DNA of 64,000 nt from Gerris lacustris (lineage: Eukaryota > Arthropoda > Insecta > Hemiptera > Gerridae), in NCBI GenBank assembly GCA_951217055.1, contig OX578277.1, positions 55,447,044 through 55,511,043 of the forward strand. Direction: 5' to 3'. Shown here in pieces: positions 11,325 to 24,700 of this stretch. Each line of letters starts with the position of its first letter. The stretch's first letter is position 1. The position numbers and the translations under genes are program-made. The notes beneath the pieces were generated by a model. The model saw only the letters and a program-made list of their open reading frames with translations. It ran no database searches and was not told where the DNA came from.

Positions 11325-12380
11325 AGGAGAGACCGGGGTTAGAGGTGGCTAGAGGTGTTATACGGCAAAATTGAATGACGGTTCGCTTTAAATTCCAGAA
11401 GCAGCTGTTATCTATCTGGTCATTCAGAAAAGCTCTGAAAATGTCGTCTAATTCTCGCCACATTAAAACAAGTAGTAATGTTTTATTTTCTTCTTACCCG
11501 TTAAGGATTCACCTGCTTTATATACTAATTATCAGGGTACACCTAGCATCACAACTTCTTACTGTGTTTTATTTGACAGCATCTCACTAACAAACCCTCT
11601 TATTCTTTAACTATCGAGAACCATCTCAATTATTTATTTTACAAGATAGTTCTTCAGTTCCGTTATAAATACTTTATCTTGCTTCACAAGCATGTGTTGC
11701 CAAGAATAAATGCTATGTGGCATGCCTGCCTTGTTTAATAGTAGTTGATGTTTCATCTAAAAAATAAACCTATTAAATGTTTATGTAATGCTAAGGATTT
11801 TCTTAAAAAGAAAAAAATTGAATTAAAATTATTTTTTTATTTACAATAAGTATTATTTTATGTACAATCATACTTTAATAATATGTCTAATGATACAATA
11901 CATGAAGTTTATTTTGTTTACACTTAAATTCGTTGGTATTTTTTTTTTTTTTTATAAAAAGAAAAAATCTCATGATATTTAGTTATAAAAATATAGAAAT
12001 ATTTATTTAACAATTTACAAGCTCGAGCACAAAAAATCATTTAAAAAAAAAACAAAAAAACATTTAATGTTATGGATTAATTTATTAAATTAATATCTAA
12101 CAAATTTAGGAATTATAGGCATCTTTCTTTTAATTTTACTATGTACAAATAATATAGCGAAACTAATGACATGTTCTGTGGGTATATTAACATTTATGTT
12201 CTCTTTTAACATCTACCATTAAGTCTTCCTAGATAGTAAGATCACAGTTTATTTTTAATGTTAATTTTTCAAAATAATGAAATACCAAAATGATACTAAA
12301 ATCAATCGCTTTGTTCCTTGAATATGTTTTGGAAAACAATTATATAATTGCCATATTCTTCTAACTCTAACTCAGGTTTC
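11325..12380. other. No gene seen
   Basis: AT-rich sequence. It lies downstream of the cadherin gene on the minus strand and could include distal 3' UTR, but nothing decides this. Confidence 0.4.
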
Positions 12381-12382
<2 letters not shown>

Positions 12383-12475
<93 letters not shown>

Positions 12476-12476
12476 T
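12383..12476. repeat. (TA)n microsatellite followed by a T-run
   Basis: About 75 bases of uninterrupted TA dinucleotides are followed by some 19 T residues. Confidence 0.95.
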
Positions 12477-12524
12477 ATAAACAAAAAAAAAAAATATAAT
12501 TTTGTCTTTAAAATTCTAATGGGT

Positions 12525-12545
12525 TTTATTCTCCTCATTTTTATT
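12525..12545 (-). terminator. Candidate polyadenylation signals of the cadherin gene
   Basis: Two AATAAA hexamers on the minus strand (12540-12545 and 12525-12530) lie about 90-105 bases after the cadherin stop codon. This is a normal distance for cleavage and polyadenylation. There is no transcript evidence. Confidence 0.4.
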
Positions 12546-12631
12546 ATCAGATATCTTTGTTCAGGTTACTTTTTTTTGCTATTATACAATGGTAATTAAG
12601 TTATCTTTGTCAACTAATACCTCAAAGAATT

Positions 12632-12715
12632 TTAAAAGTAAACGGTAAGATTCATGTTCTCTGGTGGTTTGGCATCACTTAAAGGTGTTACACTCACATC
12701 TGGATCCATTTCAGT
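12632..12715 (-). CDS. Cadherin exon 17: C-terminus and stop
   Basis: The acceptor TACAG is followed by a phase-0 exon, TEMDPDVSVTPLSDAKPPEN to NLTVYF, then TAA at 12632-12634. The final V-Y-F resembles a class II PDZ ligand (inference). Confidence 0.88.
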   Translation of the reverse strand, partial: TEMDPDVSVTPLSDAKPPENMNLTVYF

Positions 12716-15700
12716 CTGTAAAAAACACAAGGATTATTTACTTCACCAGTTTTAAAAAAATCTTACAGAAATTGCACACAAGTTTCAAGTATAACTCAAA
12801 TTAAAAGAATGTAGAAAAAGGAGGCGGAGTCTTATCATTGTTTTATACTAAGATGTTCTGCAAGAAATTTATAAAACACTTAAGCCTAGTCCACACTAGT
12901 AGACATATTGTGCGATTTTGGTCTCAGAGACGGTTTCTAGCGATTTGTCTATAGACATTGGGTAGACATGGGCTAGACAATCGGCATCTACAGTCTCATT
13001 GCTAGACCAAAAATCGCATGTCTATGTTTTTCCATTCGAAATGGTAGACACGGTGCAACAGTAGACACGTTGGGCAACGTGTCTACAGTGTGGATGCTTT
13101 CTGAGACGAGACTTAAGTCTCTCTTCTGCTTCTACCAACATTTTTTGAGTTAAAGTTATACAAAGAATAGATCATAATTGATGTTCTATAGAACTGAAAA
13201 ATTATTAGTTCATATAAACGACACTATTATTAGTCCAGGCCAGATTTATAAAAGAAATGCATCAGGCTAGTCCTTATAACAGTTATTCATCTAATTTATC
13301 ATTATAATGTCAATGATTGATAAATTAATACTAGTTTGACGTACTTTTTATTAAAATAAAATTAAATTCAAAATTATAAACCTTCAGATGATAAAGTTTA
13401 GATTATAAAAATCACGTAAAAAACAAACTAGAACTCAAATCTTTAGCCAGAGACGAGAATAATTTGACTAATACACAAATTTTGGTGTGGAAGCTAGACT
13501 GAGACAATAGACAGTCGATAGACAAGTTGCGCAACGTGTCTGTAGACTGTCTATTAGACCATCTATAGACATGTTGCACGACGTGTCAACTAGTGTGGAA
13601 TAGGCTTTATGATAACATGTAATTATTGAATTTAATCCTAAAAAAAGGACACCAAATTTAATCCAGAGGTCAGCAGTAATCAAATTATGGTTTTTTCTAT
13701 TAATGGAAGACAGTTGAATGAAAAAAGGACATACTTTCTCAGAATTTTTAGGGGTTCAATAACTGTATATTTATTTATTTTTATTTTTTTACCGCAAGCA
13801 GTGCTTTACATAATATAACCATTCATCAAATTATGGACTTAACACGTTCATGGCGTGCGACTGATTGTGTGGCTCAGAGTGGTGCCTGTGAGGTATATAT
13901 AGGTATCAATAATTAAAGAACGGAAAAAGCTAGGCGAGAGCGAAAAAATGGGGTGGAACCGTAGAGATGTCTCTAGAGGGCTAACCAGTTAAATAGAATT
14001 TGAACCGTGAGGCTAGGTATTAGAAGTAAGGTAGAATTGTAGAGAAGAGAGCACGTTCCAGGACCGTGGTCCGCCCCATTGACCCGACCAGCACCACGTA
14101 CCGGGAACGTGGTCCTAAACTGAAAAATTGGATACATCCAATTAATGTGCAGGAAATATAATAAAATATATTTTATTTGGGAGGTAAGTTTATAAGTTCA
14201 GAAATAAGAATTCTTTAACTATGGGTACATATTACGACTTTAAAATATACAGTAAAATCACTATCAACAGCATCTGAATCATTTATTATCTATTTTCTTA
14301 CCATAACTTTCAATGTTTATGTCACTATAAGGGAATATTACTTCTTCTTTACTATCATTGTCAACTATTTAATTTCTGACTAGATTGTTGAAATACACCA
14401 TATCCTGAAATAGCTTACTGATGACACCAGGTTGCATAAAATAAAAGTTTCGTTATCTATTAGTAAAGGTAAAGGGATTAATTAGATAAGTTAGGGGAAA
14501 AAATGCTCACAACAATAATTACTTACAACTTACAAACAATTAAAAAATTGAATAAAATTTTACTTAAATAATAATTTTACCAAAATAATATTATTCTTCA
14601 GCTTTCAATCTTGAAATACAATAATTTTATGTTCTAAGTTCAAACTGATCTGAAAGTAAAGAATCCTGGACTCCTGCGGCTTCGTGGACTCTGTTAAATA
14701 ATAGATTTTACTGAGTACAAGAATTACTGAATGTCTTTAAATTAAATCTATTGTTAAAAACAAGTTCAAAAAATACATAAATAAATTAAGAAAATAATAT
14801 TACTTTAAAACTGTAGCAGTTGTACTTCCAGGAATGCATAAACAAAACATCCAATAATATTGGAATTGTTCATTAAATCAAAACTAAAAATGATCAAATA
14901 TCTACTTCATTGAAAACAAACTAATTTTAATGTTGTATAACAATTTGGTTAATTAGACAGATTATGTATAACAAAGACTGTGATCTCCTTAACCCTTCAG
15001 TGGGTCCATATAGGAACCACCAAAAAAAAAAAAAAAAAAAAATCCGCAGTAAATATTAAAAAAATTAATTCAATAATTAATTAATTAAAATTAAATAAAA
15101 TTCAATTTAATTAAATTAAATAATTTATTCAAATCAATTAATTAAATACTTAATTAAAATTAATTAGGAGGGTAGTCCCATCAAGGACCACCTAGCGTTT
15201 AAAACATGCTGCATTTTTTATACTAAAGGGTTAAATGAACTTCAAAGTAATTAAAAAAGAGTTGATAACTGAATGAATCTTACCCTATTATTTGTGGGAG
15301 TAGAATCAGTGCTGTCGTCATCCCAAGATAGTTTTTTGACAGTTCTGGGTATAGAACCAGCAGGCCACCCTCTGAAACCTTGTGGTGGTGAAGGTCCTAC
15401 TGGCAGCTGAGGAGGAATAGGAGCCGATTTCTTCACTCCACTTCCTGGAGGGGCTGGTCCTCTACTGATACCATTTCTTGACATTATACCTAAACAAAAA
15501 ATGATAAGCAAATTAAAAAATAAACTTCAGTCATTCATAAGAACAATGTCCTTCCACATTCCACATATCCCTTGCTTATAAAGAATAGGTAGTTAAAATA
15601 TGACAAATGCAAATATTATTTTTAATTTTTTTAATCACAGATAATTACACAGAGATACATTCTGTTTTGATATTTAAATACCTAATCACTAAAATGTTGC

Positions 15701-18700
15701 TCTTGACTAGACATGTGAATCTTGTTATAAAAAATTAATTAGCTTTTGAAATAATTTTTATAAAAATAAAAATAAAAATTAATTGTATAATACTAACAAT
15801 AAATATGCTTAGCATTGAATCAATTGCTGTTATATCGACCAACTAAAATTTAAGTTATCATCTATATCTTAATATCACTAAATTTATAGTTGAATAAACT
15901 TAAATATAATTAAACTGCTTAACAAATTCAAACATGAGTTATAGACTTTCTTTCTCATCTGAAAGGGGCAAAAAAAGCCCTTTTAACTAAGATTTTATTT
16001 TAAACTTTTTAGCTGGCAGCTAACAGCAACAAAATGTTCTTTCTGTTCTCAAACTTAAGATTATTACAAAAAAGGCTTTTCTCATTTAAAAATTTATTTA
16101 TAATTACTTCAAGCTTATTAAAAAAAAAAATATATCTCTTATTACTCTTGACTGTTGCCGTGTACTGAGCAGAACTGTTGGGTAGAGTTGGGTTGATGTT
16201 GGCAAACATTGGATTCTCAATTTTTCCATTCTTTGGTATGTTGCTTCCGAAAGTCATGTTGTCATTTCTAAGACTGTCCCTCTCCAATGTGCCATTCATC
16301 GTGCCATTCATCGCACCATTCATCGTACCATTCATTGTTCCGTTCATTCTCCTGAGAGTTCCATTTAGGGCACCATTGAGTCCACCATTCAAATTGTTGT
16401 TCTCACTATGGCTCAGGGTAAGAGTTGTCTCGCTGTTCATTGGAGGAAGCTTTTCTGATTCGATACCTATGTTTTGCGTCAATGATCCAAGTTGATTCTT
16501 TGCTTTTGGTTGCTTACTGTACAAATAAATAAATATTCATTAGCCGATGAATAAAAGTCTCAAAAACTAATATCTTTTATTACATAAGGTTTCATATATG
16601 TGGTGGAGAGAAGAGGTCTTATGACTGATACTAACTGTTTCTGAATGTAAATGATTAAAGCAAGAATGACAATGGCTAAGACTCCAAGTATTCCACCAAA
16701 TGCTGCCATCATAATCATGTTATTAGCTACACCACTCCTCCAAATTACAGCTTCAGGCAAGTGAATTATTACAGGGACAGAAGCCTGAAATCAAAGCATA
16801 ATAAGCAATATGTAATATCAATTAATAAAATATAATTAAGATAATAGTACCTTAAATATATACACTACTACTTTAACTTACAGCAATATTTTACCACAAA
16901 TTGTTATTATTTTACCTTATCTCCTTATGTTCAAGATAAATAAATATTAACCTGTCTAGGAGGGATTCCAGTATCAGTTGCAACCGCAACTAAATGTACA
17001 GTGCTACTGTTAAGAGCGGAGAGGTCTAAAATCTTAATTATACCAATTTCATCAATGGCAAACATCCTGAAAAATAAAATAATAGATAATAATTCTGTAG
17101 CCAAAGTGTTGTTACCAAAATTAAGTACACTAGTAATGACTGCCTCACCACTTAACCCTTCATGGCATGGCTACACAACAATGAGGCACGGGCGGCGTAC
17201 TTTATGCGCCAATGCATTTTTCAAACCATAAATAGGTCAAATCCAGATTATCTAGATTGTGCTTTGAAAATGTTGAACTAAAAAGTCAATTAATGTATTA
17301 AATATTTATTTCTCAATGATATCTTTAATTATAAAAATAAAAATCAGTAATTACTCCTTCAGCGTTCTGGCTTAGTATCGGGATTTCAAACTTAATTAAT
17401 TATTATTAGTTGTCAAAGTCCTAAGATAACTCCTCACAACCATCATCCTAATCCGAAAACTCATGCAAAACCGAAAAATATTGATTGGAAGGCATAATTT
17501 CTCTATACCGGACATGGTGGCACGGGCTGCGTATACAGTGCACCAAGACAAATAAACACGCAAAACAATGTAGAACGAAGCAATAATCAAAGCAGACTGT
17601 TTCATCTGTTTTAGGGGTCTCTACTGGTAGGGCAAAGTGAGGGGTTATTATTCTCGCATCGTGAATCTGTGATGTACAGAAACTTTTTTACCAATGGCTC
17701 ACCCAATGCGCCAGCCCGTTTCTCGAAGGGTTAAGTAAGAGACTAAGGTGTCTTAAGCATCATGGCATCTCAAAGCAACAAGTTTTATTTTGTTTAGCAG
17801 TTTAAGTCTCGTCTTAAAAAAATTGGTTTCTGTAGAAGTGCGCCTAACTATATATACATTATATATATAAAATATGATTAAAAAAGTAATAATGAATAAA
17901 CAAATAAATAGAAAAATACCCTACACTCAATTATTTTAGGATTGACATGGTTTTGATTTGATGTATCCATTAATTGCTTGATATACTTAACTTTTTATCT
18001 TGATAGAAACATTGCTTAAACATTTAAATTGATACTTCATACTATTATTAAATCTTCAATTTTAATTAAAACCGAAGGGGCAAAATTTGCACTCATTATC
18101 AGGATTAACACGCTACCTCTAACAAATTAATATTTTGTTTAATGTCTTTCTTAGAATTTGAGTTTGATTTGTACTCATTATTACTTTTTTTTATTATATA
18201 GATCTATTATTTAATTTGAGTTTTTAAATCTTTCAATTAAAACATTTTTCACTATTTCATAATTGACACTCATAAAGCATTACCAATCAAATAAGTTTTT
18301 GAATAATTTATTTTTTCAATATCTTCTAAATTTGATAGACTATATTAGTCTGAGGCAACATTAAATGAGTTCCAAAACCATATCCATTTCCATTTCATTA
18401 AATTACCATCAAATTTGGCAATTAAAAGTTTTTCCAATTTGATTTGATTTCCAAAATTATTAAAAGATTTGTTTTAAATGTTACTTAATTTCTTATCACT
18501 CTAATCTATCTCACATTTTTTTGTTTTAATGTCAACTAGAACATCATTGTACAGCAGTAGTATGTCAGTTTCTTCCTCCGTCTCTTGGTACATTTAAGCC
18601 AGTTCTATTTCATTCTGTTACGGAAAGTTCATAATTTCCTGTCTAACATCCGAATATCATTTGAAATAACTTTTTATTTTTTCCTCAGTATTAGTCAATT

Positions 18701-21700
18701 TTAAAATATTAACACCTTTGGTCTCTAAGGAATCTTTTGACCAGTTCAGGGGACCTTTTCTGACTTGCAATTTTACAGTTGATATTTTAAGATGGTCCCT
18801 GCGTTAATCACAAAGCCTTAACTAAAAGGATTATGATGCTCTATGGTGCTCTATCTCACAATAATTTAATATTATTCATGCACATGGTACAAAGCCATAG
18901 GCAATCTTAGAGTAATTGTTCTAGAGAGTGCTTTTTCTTATTCTTAAGAAATAATTATGTTTGCAAAAACAGTTACTTACTTAGCACTTGGTCCTTGAAG
19001 TGAAAGAGTCACATGATCTCCCCTGTCACCGTCTGCAGCTTCAACACGTCCCACAGGTGTCTGCCCCTCTCCTACTTCAGGTACAAAGAACTCATACTGA
19101 GGAAACCTAAACCTTGGATCCCAGTCATTCACATTCAAAACTGTGATGTTTATACTGGCACTTGCATTCTAAAATAATGGACAGAAAAATAATATATTAG
19201 AAAGAGAGTACATTTTAAAAAGAGGAAAATTCTTAATAACAAAAAAAGAAAAGAAATTACCATTATTCCATCAGTGGAATACACTTGAAATAAATAATTA
19301 TCTTGAGATTCATAATCTAAATGTTTTTTCAAAATTACATCTCCTGAAGGAGACACAGTGAACATGTCTGTGTGGTTGTCTATAGTAAAACGTAATTTCT
19401 GAAACAAAGAATTAAAAATCGATTATAACTCATATAACATTTGGTTCCACAGATCACATTGCTATGACAATAACAAACTATTTAAAAATTACAAATTATT
19501 AGTAAGGCACTATGACATTAGATATGCCTTTTTATACAAGATAATTAACAAATATTGAACTATACATACTGTTTATTAAACTAAAGACAAGTTTACTAAC
19601 TACCTAACTTCGTGGCTCAACAGCCTGTGAAGGGCATAGGCCTGCCAAAGGATTTATACAACTATTTATATAATAGATGACTCGGGGTAAGTAAGTCGCT
19701 CCATTAGTGGTATAACCCTTATAATTGGCATTCACAACCAGTTAGTAACCACTTCACATAAGCAAATACCCATTTATTTAGAGATGCTGGGTGAACACCA
19801 AGCGGCCCTCCACTCGGTCAGGGATTGAACCCAGATCTTTAGTCACCCATCCAAATCCACACCTGATGCTGCCTAACTTTATTGATAAGCCAGCCCACAC
19901 TCTCCTCACCGAACTACCCCTAAGTTTATCAAATAAATAAATAAAAATGCAAACCTTATCTCTATGTCTATTTGTAATGACTGAAAGGAGAACGCTATTA
20001 AGAGGCACATTCTCCAGAACTCCAGCCACATAATGACTCTGTAAGAACTGAAGTTCCCTCAAGGAAGTACCAGGTCTGCTTACTGACAATGTAGCCAAGG
20101 CATATCTATCCCTGTTATCGGTTTGCTCTGCCTGTTAACAGTTAATACACAAGTATAATTAATTATTTAATGCACCACTAAAAATAATAAAAAAATACAG
20201 GAAAAAGTGAGCTTTTATTAGAACATCTTATGAATATTTTAACCCTAGAATACTAACCATACTTTGTTGGCACTTAACACTAACCTTCGTAATTTTTACG
20301 AGGATTATATTAGAACGTTTTGTTTAATTGTCTTATGTTTAATTTAATTTTTATTATTAATATTATTATTATTATTATTTATTTATTAATAATAGTATAG
20401 CATTATGCCATAAAAATAGTATCACATAGTATGAAGAATACAAAATAAAGTTTGAGTGTCAACTAAATGTAAGAATTTTAAAACAACATTCGAGTATTGT
20501 TAGATTTAAAATTGCTATTATTATTTCTTTTTACAATATACTATTGAAATAAATGTTAGTTAATAATTTAAACATTTTTTTAGAATATTCTCCACAAATA
20601 GGGACGTTGCAAACAGAGCAATAGGTTGTAGCTCAAAGTAAAAACGGCCTAAAGATAACACTAAGAATTTTCGGGTGCAACTAAAGCATGCTTGTATGCA
20701 TGAAAAGAATGTAGTTATAGCACTGGTGAAGAGTGAGGATTCTGTGTTTTACAGAACCAAGATGGCTCACTCTTGAATGGCCATCGTCGTAAATTTTATG
20801 AATGGTTAGTATTCTAGGGTAAAAAAGACAATGTTTCAAATTTAAACTCCCCAATTTGTTGGGTTTTCTCCCCCTTATTTAAAATTATTAATCCACCAAA
20901 AATTATAGGTTTTTTGCCATTAAAGTAAAATGCATTCACAAAGTCAACATAAAAGTTTTTTACAGGTTTAATTAAATTTCAGAAAACTTCTTTTTCATCC
21001 GCCCCTCATTTTTAAATGTTGCTATCAAAACATAATCAAGTCCTCTCTGAGGCAGAGACATATCTACATTCTAAATTTTAGCTATTTAGCTTAACAGTCA
21101 TCAAAATATTTTTGAAAGGAAAGAGGACACTGGAACTAGAGCTATCTTTCATGTGCTTGACTTGTTAAAAAAAAAGTTTGTAATTTAATAGAATGTAGAA
21201 TTACCTTGACAACAAGGGTTGCAGGTTGCAGAAGTTCATCTTCAGGAATATTTCGTTTCAAAGATACATGACCTGTTATTTTGTCAATTTCAAAGTACTT
21301 GTAGTCGGAACCAGCTAAAAAAATAAATGTAAAAACAAAAACTTAAAAATACTGGTAAAATAAAAATATTAAACATGAAGAATACAGAATAAGTTTTCTC
21401 ATGAAAGTCTTAGCATGATATCTTACGGTTCAAAAATTAATATTTTAAAAACCTTCATTATTGTTACTGTGTTCTTTAAAAGTTTATAACAAAAACTATC
21501 TTTTATCTACCGAAAAATGGTACCATAAACTGTTTATGTTGTTAGAAGATTAGCTTTTTAGTTACAGATATTTAAATTATAAAATATCTTTGTTAATCCT
21601 ATTTGGAAAGGTATTTAATTTTCACTGTTAAAACAAACAAAGAGAGAAAATTCATATATAGTAGAACCTCGCTTACACAAACCTCAATAACATGACAACC

Positions 21701-24700
21701 TCAATTATAAGTGCATTTTTCAAATTCCCTTGAGATTGCCATAACACATAATGTTAAATTAACCTCTATAATGCGACTATTACTATCCAAACAACCTCAA
21801 TAACACAAATTTACCACAAGCAATTCGAATCTACACGCCTTTTTTCAACGTCAGTATTTTACAAAAAACTAAAACAAAACAGGCTTAAATGTAAGGTTTT
21901 GTAGGCCCCTCGAGCCGAATGTTACTTACCTGTAAAATTTCTGTATGTATATTTTTTTTTAAAATTTAAATTATTTCTGTAAAATATATATTTTTTAATT
22001 TTTTTCCCTTAACATTGTGTTTTTGCATTAAATACTTGTATATTAAGCGAAGAAACCTATCCCCTGTCTCATATATTTTATAGGTTTTGGAAGCCTAGGG
22101 TGTTTAAAAGGTGCTAAAAAACAACGTGTTACTGTCAGGGTTAAGTAGTGAGATGCATATGGACAGAACTAGTGTGAAATGAAATGAGGTTTAATGTAAA
22201 CTCGGAAACAAATGGTTTTTCTGCTAAGCATTCCCATCTTATATTTTGAACAGCACTTTTTATAATTAATTTATTTATACCTGTTATCAGAATCATAATT
22301 AATAAAAACTAAACTCACCTGAATTAAAACTATAAATAATTGGTGATCTGATTCCAACATCTTGGTCAAATGCTGCAATATCTCTAGGCTGAATCCTTAA
22401 TCTGGTTCCCTGTAAACATTATGAATATTTATGTCACATATTAATTTCTAAATATGAAAAGATTAAGGGAAAACTCTGTTAACATTGAAAATGGAATAAA
22501 TTAATTAATAAATAGTGTCAACTTCACAATAGTCTCATGATCACAATAAAATAAAATTCAAAATAATTCAATAAATCATTAAATGATGAAGTTACCTCGG
22601 TAGCATGATCAGGTACAATGGCTGAATATCTTTCATCTTCAAATTTTGGATTTTGATCATCTGCATCAATCACATTGACATAGAGAAGGGTATCAGTATA
22701 CTGGGGTGGTGTTCCCTGGTCCTAAAATTAATACAAAATAAATAAATTATCAATAATTTTCATATCATTGATAATATACACATTTAACTAATTGTAATAA
22801 CAGTAGAAAAAGAAGCTTTTCTTTGATTTTGATACCAAAAACCAACAGAGTAAGGTTTTATAAACTCAAATGAACAAGGTTTTCATACAATACATAAGTA
22901 GTAAATTGACAGCAACATGCGAATAAATAAATATTAATAATATAAATGTAATAGTACCTGAGCTCTGATAGTCAAGGTAAAATTAGGAAGAGTTTCATAA
23001 TCTAGAGGTTTCCTCAAAACTAGAGTCCCTTCTAAACCATTTGCAAATACAAAATGGTCCTAAAAAAGAAAAGCACAATAATTATTATAATTAAAGAAAG
23101 AATCAAAGCTTACCATAAATTCATTTCTAAATGTTATCTTTGTCTTCATTCTTCATGTTCATTCTTAAATGTTCATACCTTTTCGGAATAAAATATTCTG
23201 AGCAATTATTAAAAGTTCTTTTATTTTTAATGTTAGATACTGGTGGGTATAAAAATAAACCCATTTTAAATAAGTATATAATTATTGTCAAATGTATCAC
23301 AAACATAATATATACAATCACTTTATGACACTATAGTCTAATAATAGTATAGAAGAAAGTTTTAATTGTGTATTTGGTAATTTACTCAATATACTGACTT
23401 ATTAATGGTGAATTAATACTGATTTAATTTTTATTATTATTAAACAGTTTTGATACCTATTTATGCAAAAGACTAAATTTTTAGTTCAAGAAAAAGCGGA
23501 AGACTAAAAACAGTGACCGAAAAAGACTAAACGCGTCTATTCGTGAAACTTGGTTTAAGACTTCTTCTTGGCAGTGGAATTAGATATCTTAAGAGCCCCC
23601 AAAATTTTAGGAAGAGGATAAATATTTTTTAAGAAGAGGGGGTAATTTATAAAATAGTAAATGAAATTATTCAAGTGAGGTGTCCTTTTATATATATTTT
23701 ATCATGCCAAATTGAATAATACAACTGGTTAATTAATTATTATTATGAAGTATTCCTTATATATAGATAGATATGACAGGTTTTAGTTTTGTAGGGAAAA
23801 AAACAGAATTTTTTCTTTTACATGCAGAAAAGGAATGATTTAATTAACCTGAAAGTTGTCTAATTTGATACAGCTTGATAACATAATTATAAATGGATAC
23901 CTTACTTAACTAATTTATTTTAAAATTTTATTACTTACCCTTCTCCACCCCTTTAAACATTGTCCTATTCCAAATATGTTTGGGGAATTGTCAGATATTC
24001 AATTCTACTGCCAAGACTAAGTCATAAACCAAGCACATGAATCGACGAATTTTGCCATTTTCCAATTCCCTGGGAAACAGAATAATTTTTTAAAAAAAAA
24101 AAAAACTATAACAATTTTACTTACTGAGTTTGGTCCAGGTTGTACGATGTATTGAACTGTAGAGAAAGGTCCAGGCTGGTCGTTATCCCTCGCCCTGACC
24201 CCTTGAAGAACTCTAGTTCCTACTACAGTCACCTAAGAGATAATAAAGTCAATAATATATTAGATAATTATAATAAGTATAGAATCAAAAATATAAAATT
24301 AAGCAAAGAAAAAGAGGAGGTATACATTTGTTTAGGCGTTTATCAGTCATTACATTAAACAAGATAAGTTATCATTACATATAACAAAAATACAATAAAT
24401 AAGCAATGTGTAGTAATGTAACAGAATAGTTAATGCCCCCCCCCCCCAAAAAAAAAAAAAATAATAATAATAATAAGAAGAAGAAGAAGAACGTCTGTTT
24501 TGTTGTAGTAGAAAACACTAATAATGAGACTGTAATATCATAATAGCTAATATAACAATAGCTCACAATAAATAATGAAAAAGAAAATTATAAGTCTTAC
24601 CTCAGAAATGTTAAGTATATAAGGCCCATTTTCAAATTGGGGTGCATTATCATTCACATCTGTAACTCTTATGTTTACAGGGATCTTGATCTAAGAGTTA

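Noticed and set aside
13468..13683. 71-residue minus-strand frame
   Set aside because: It lies on the right half of the Harbinger-like MITE and its peptide follows the repeated TAGACA words.
13839..14120. Fourth piggyBac-like MITE beginning TTAACACGTTCATGG
   Set aside because: The right end has related words (GGAACGTGGTCC) but no TTAA and no convincing inverted end.
16178..16495. 105-residue plus-strand hydrophobic frame
   Set aside because: It is the antisense shadow of the cadherin NG-repeat exon.
24437..24566. Minus-strand frame with poly-Phe/Leu
   Set aside because: Translation of the compound microsatellite.
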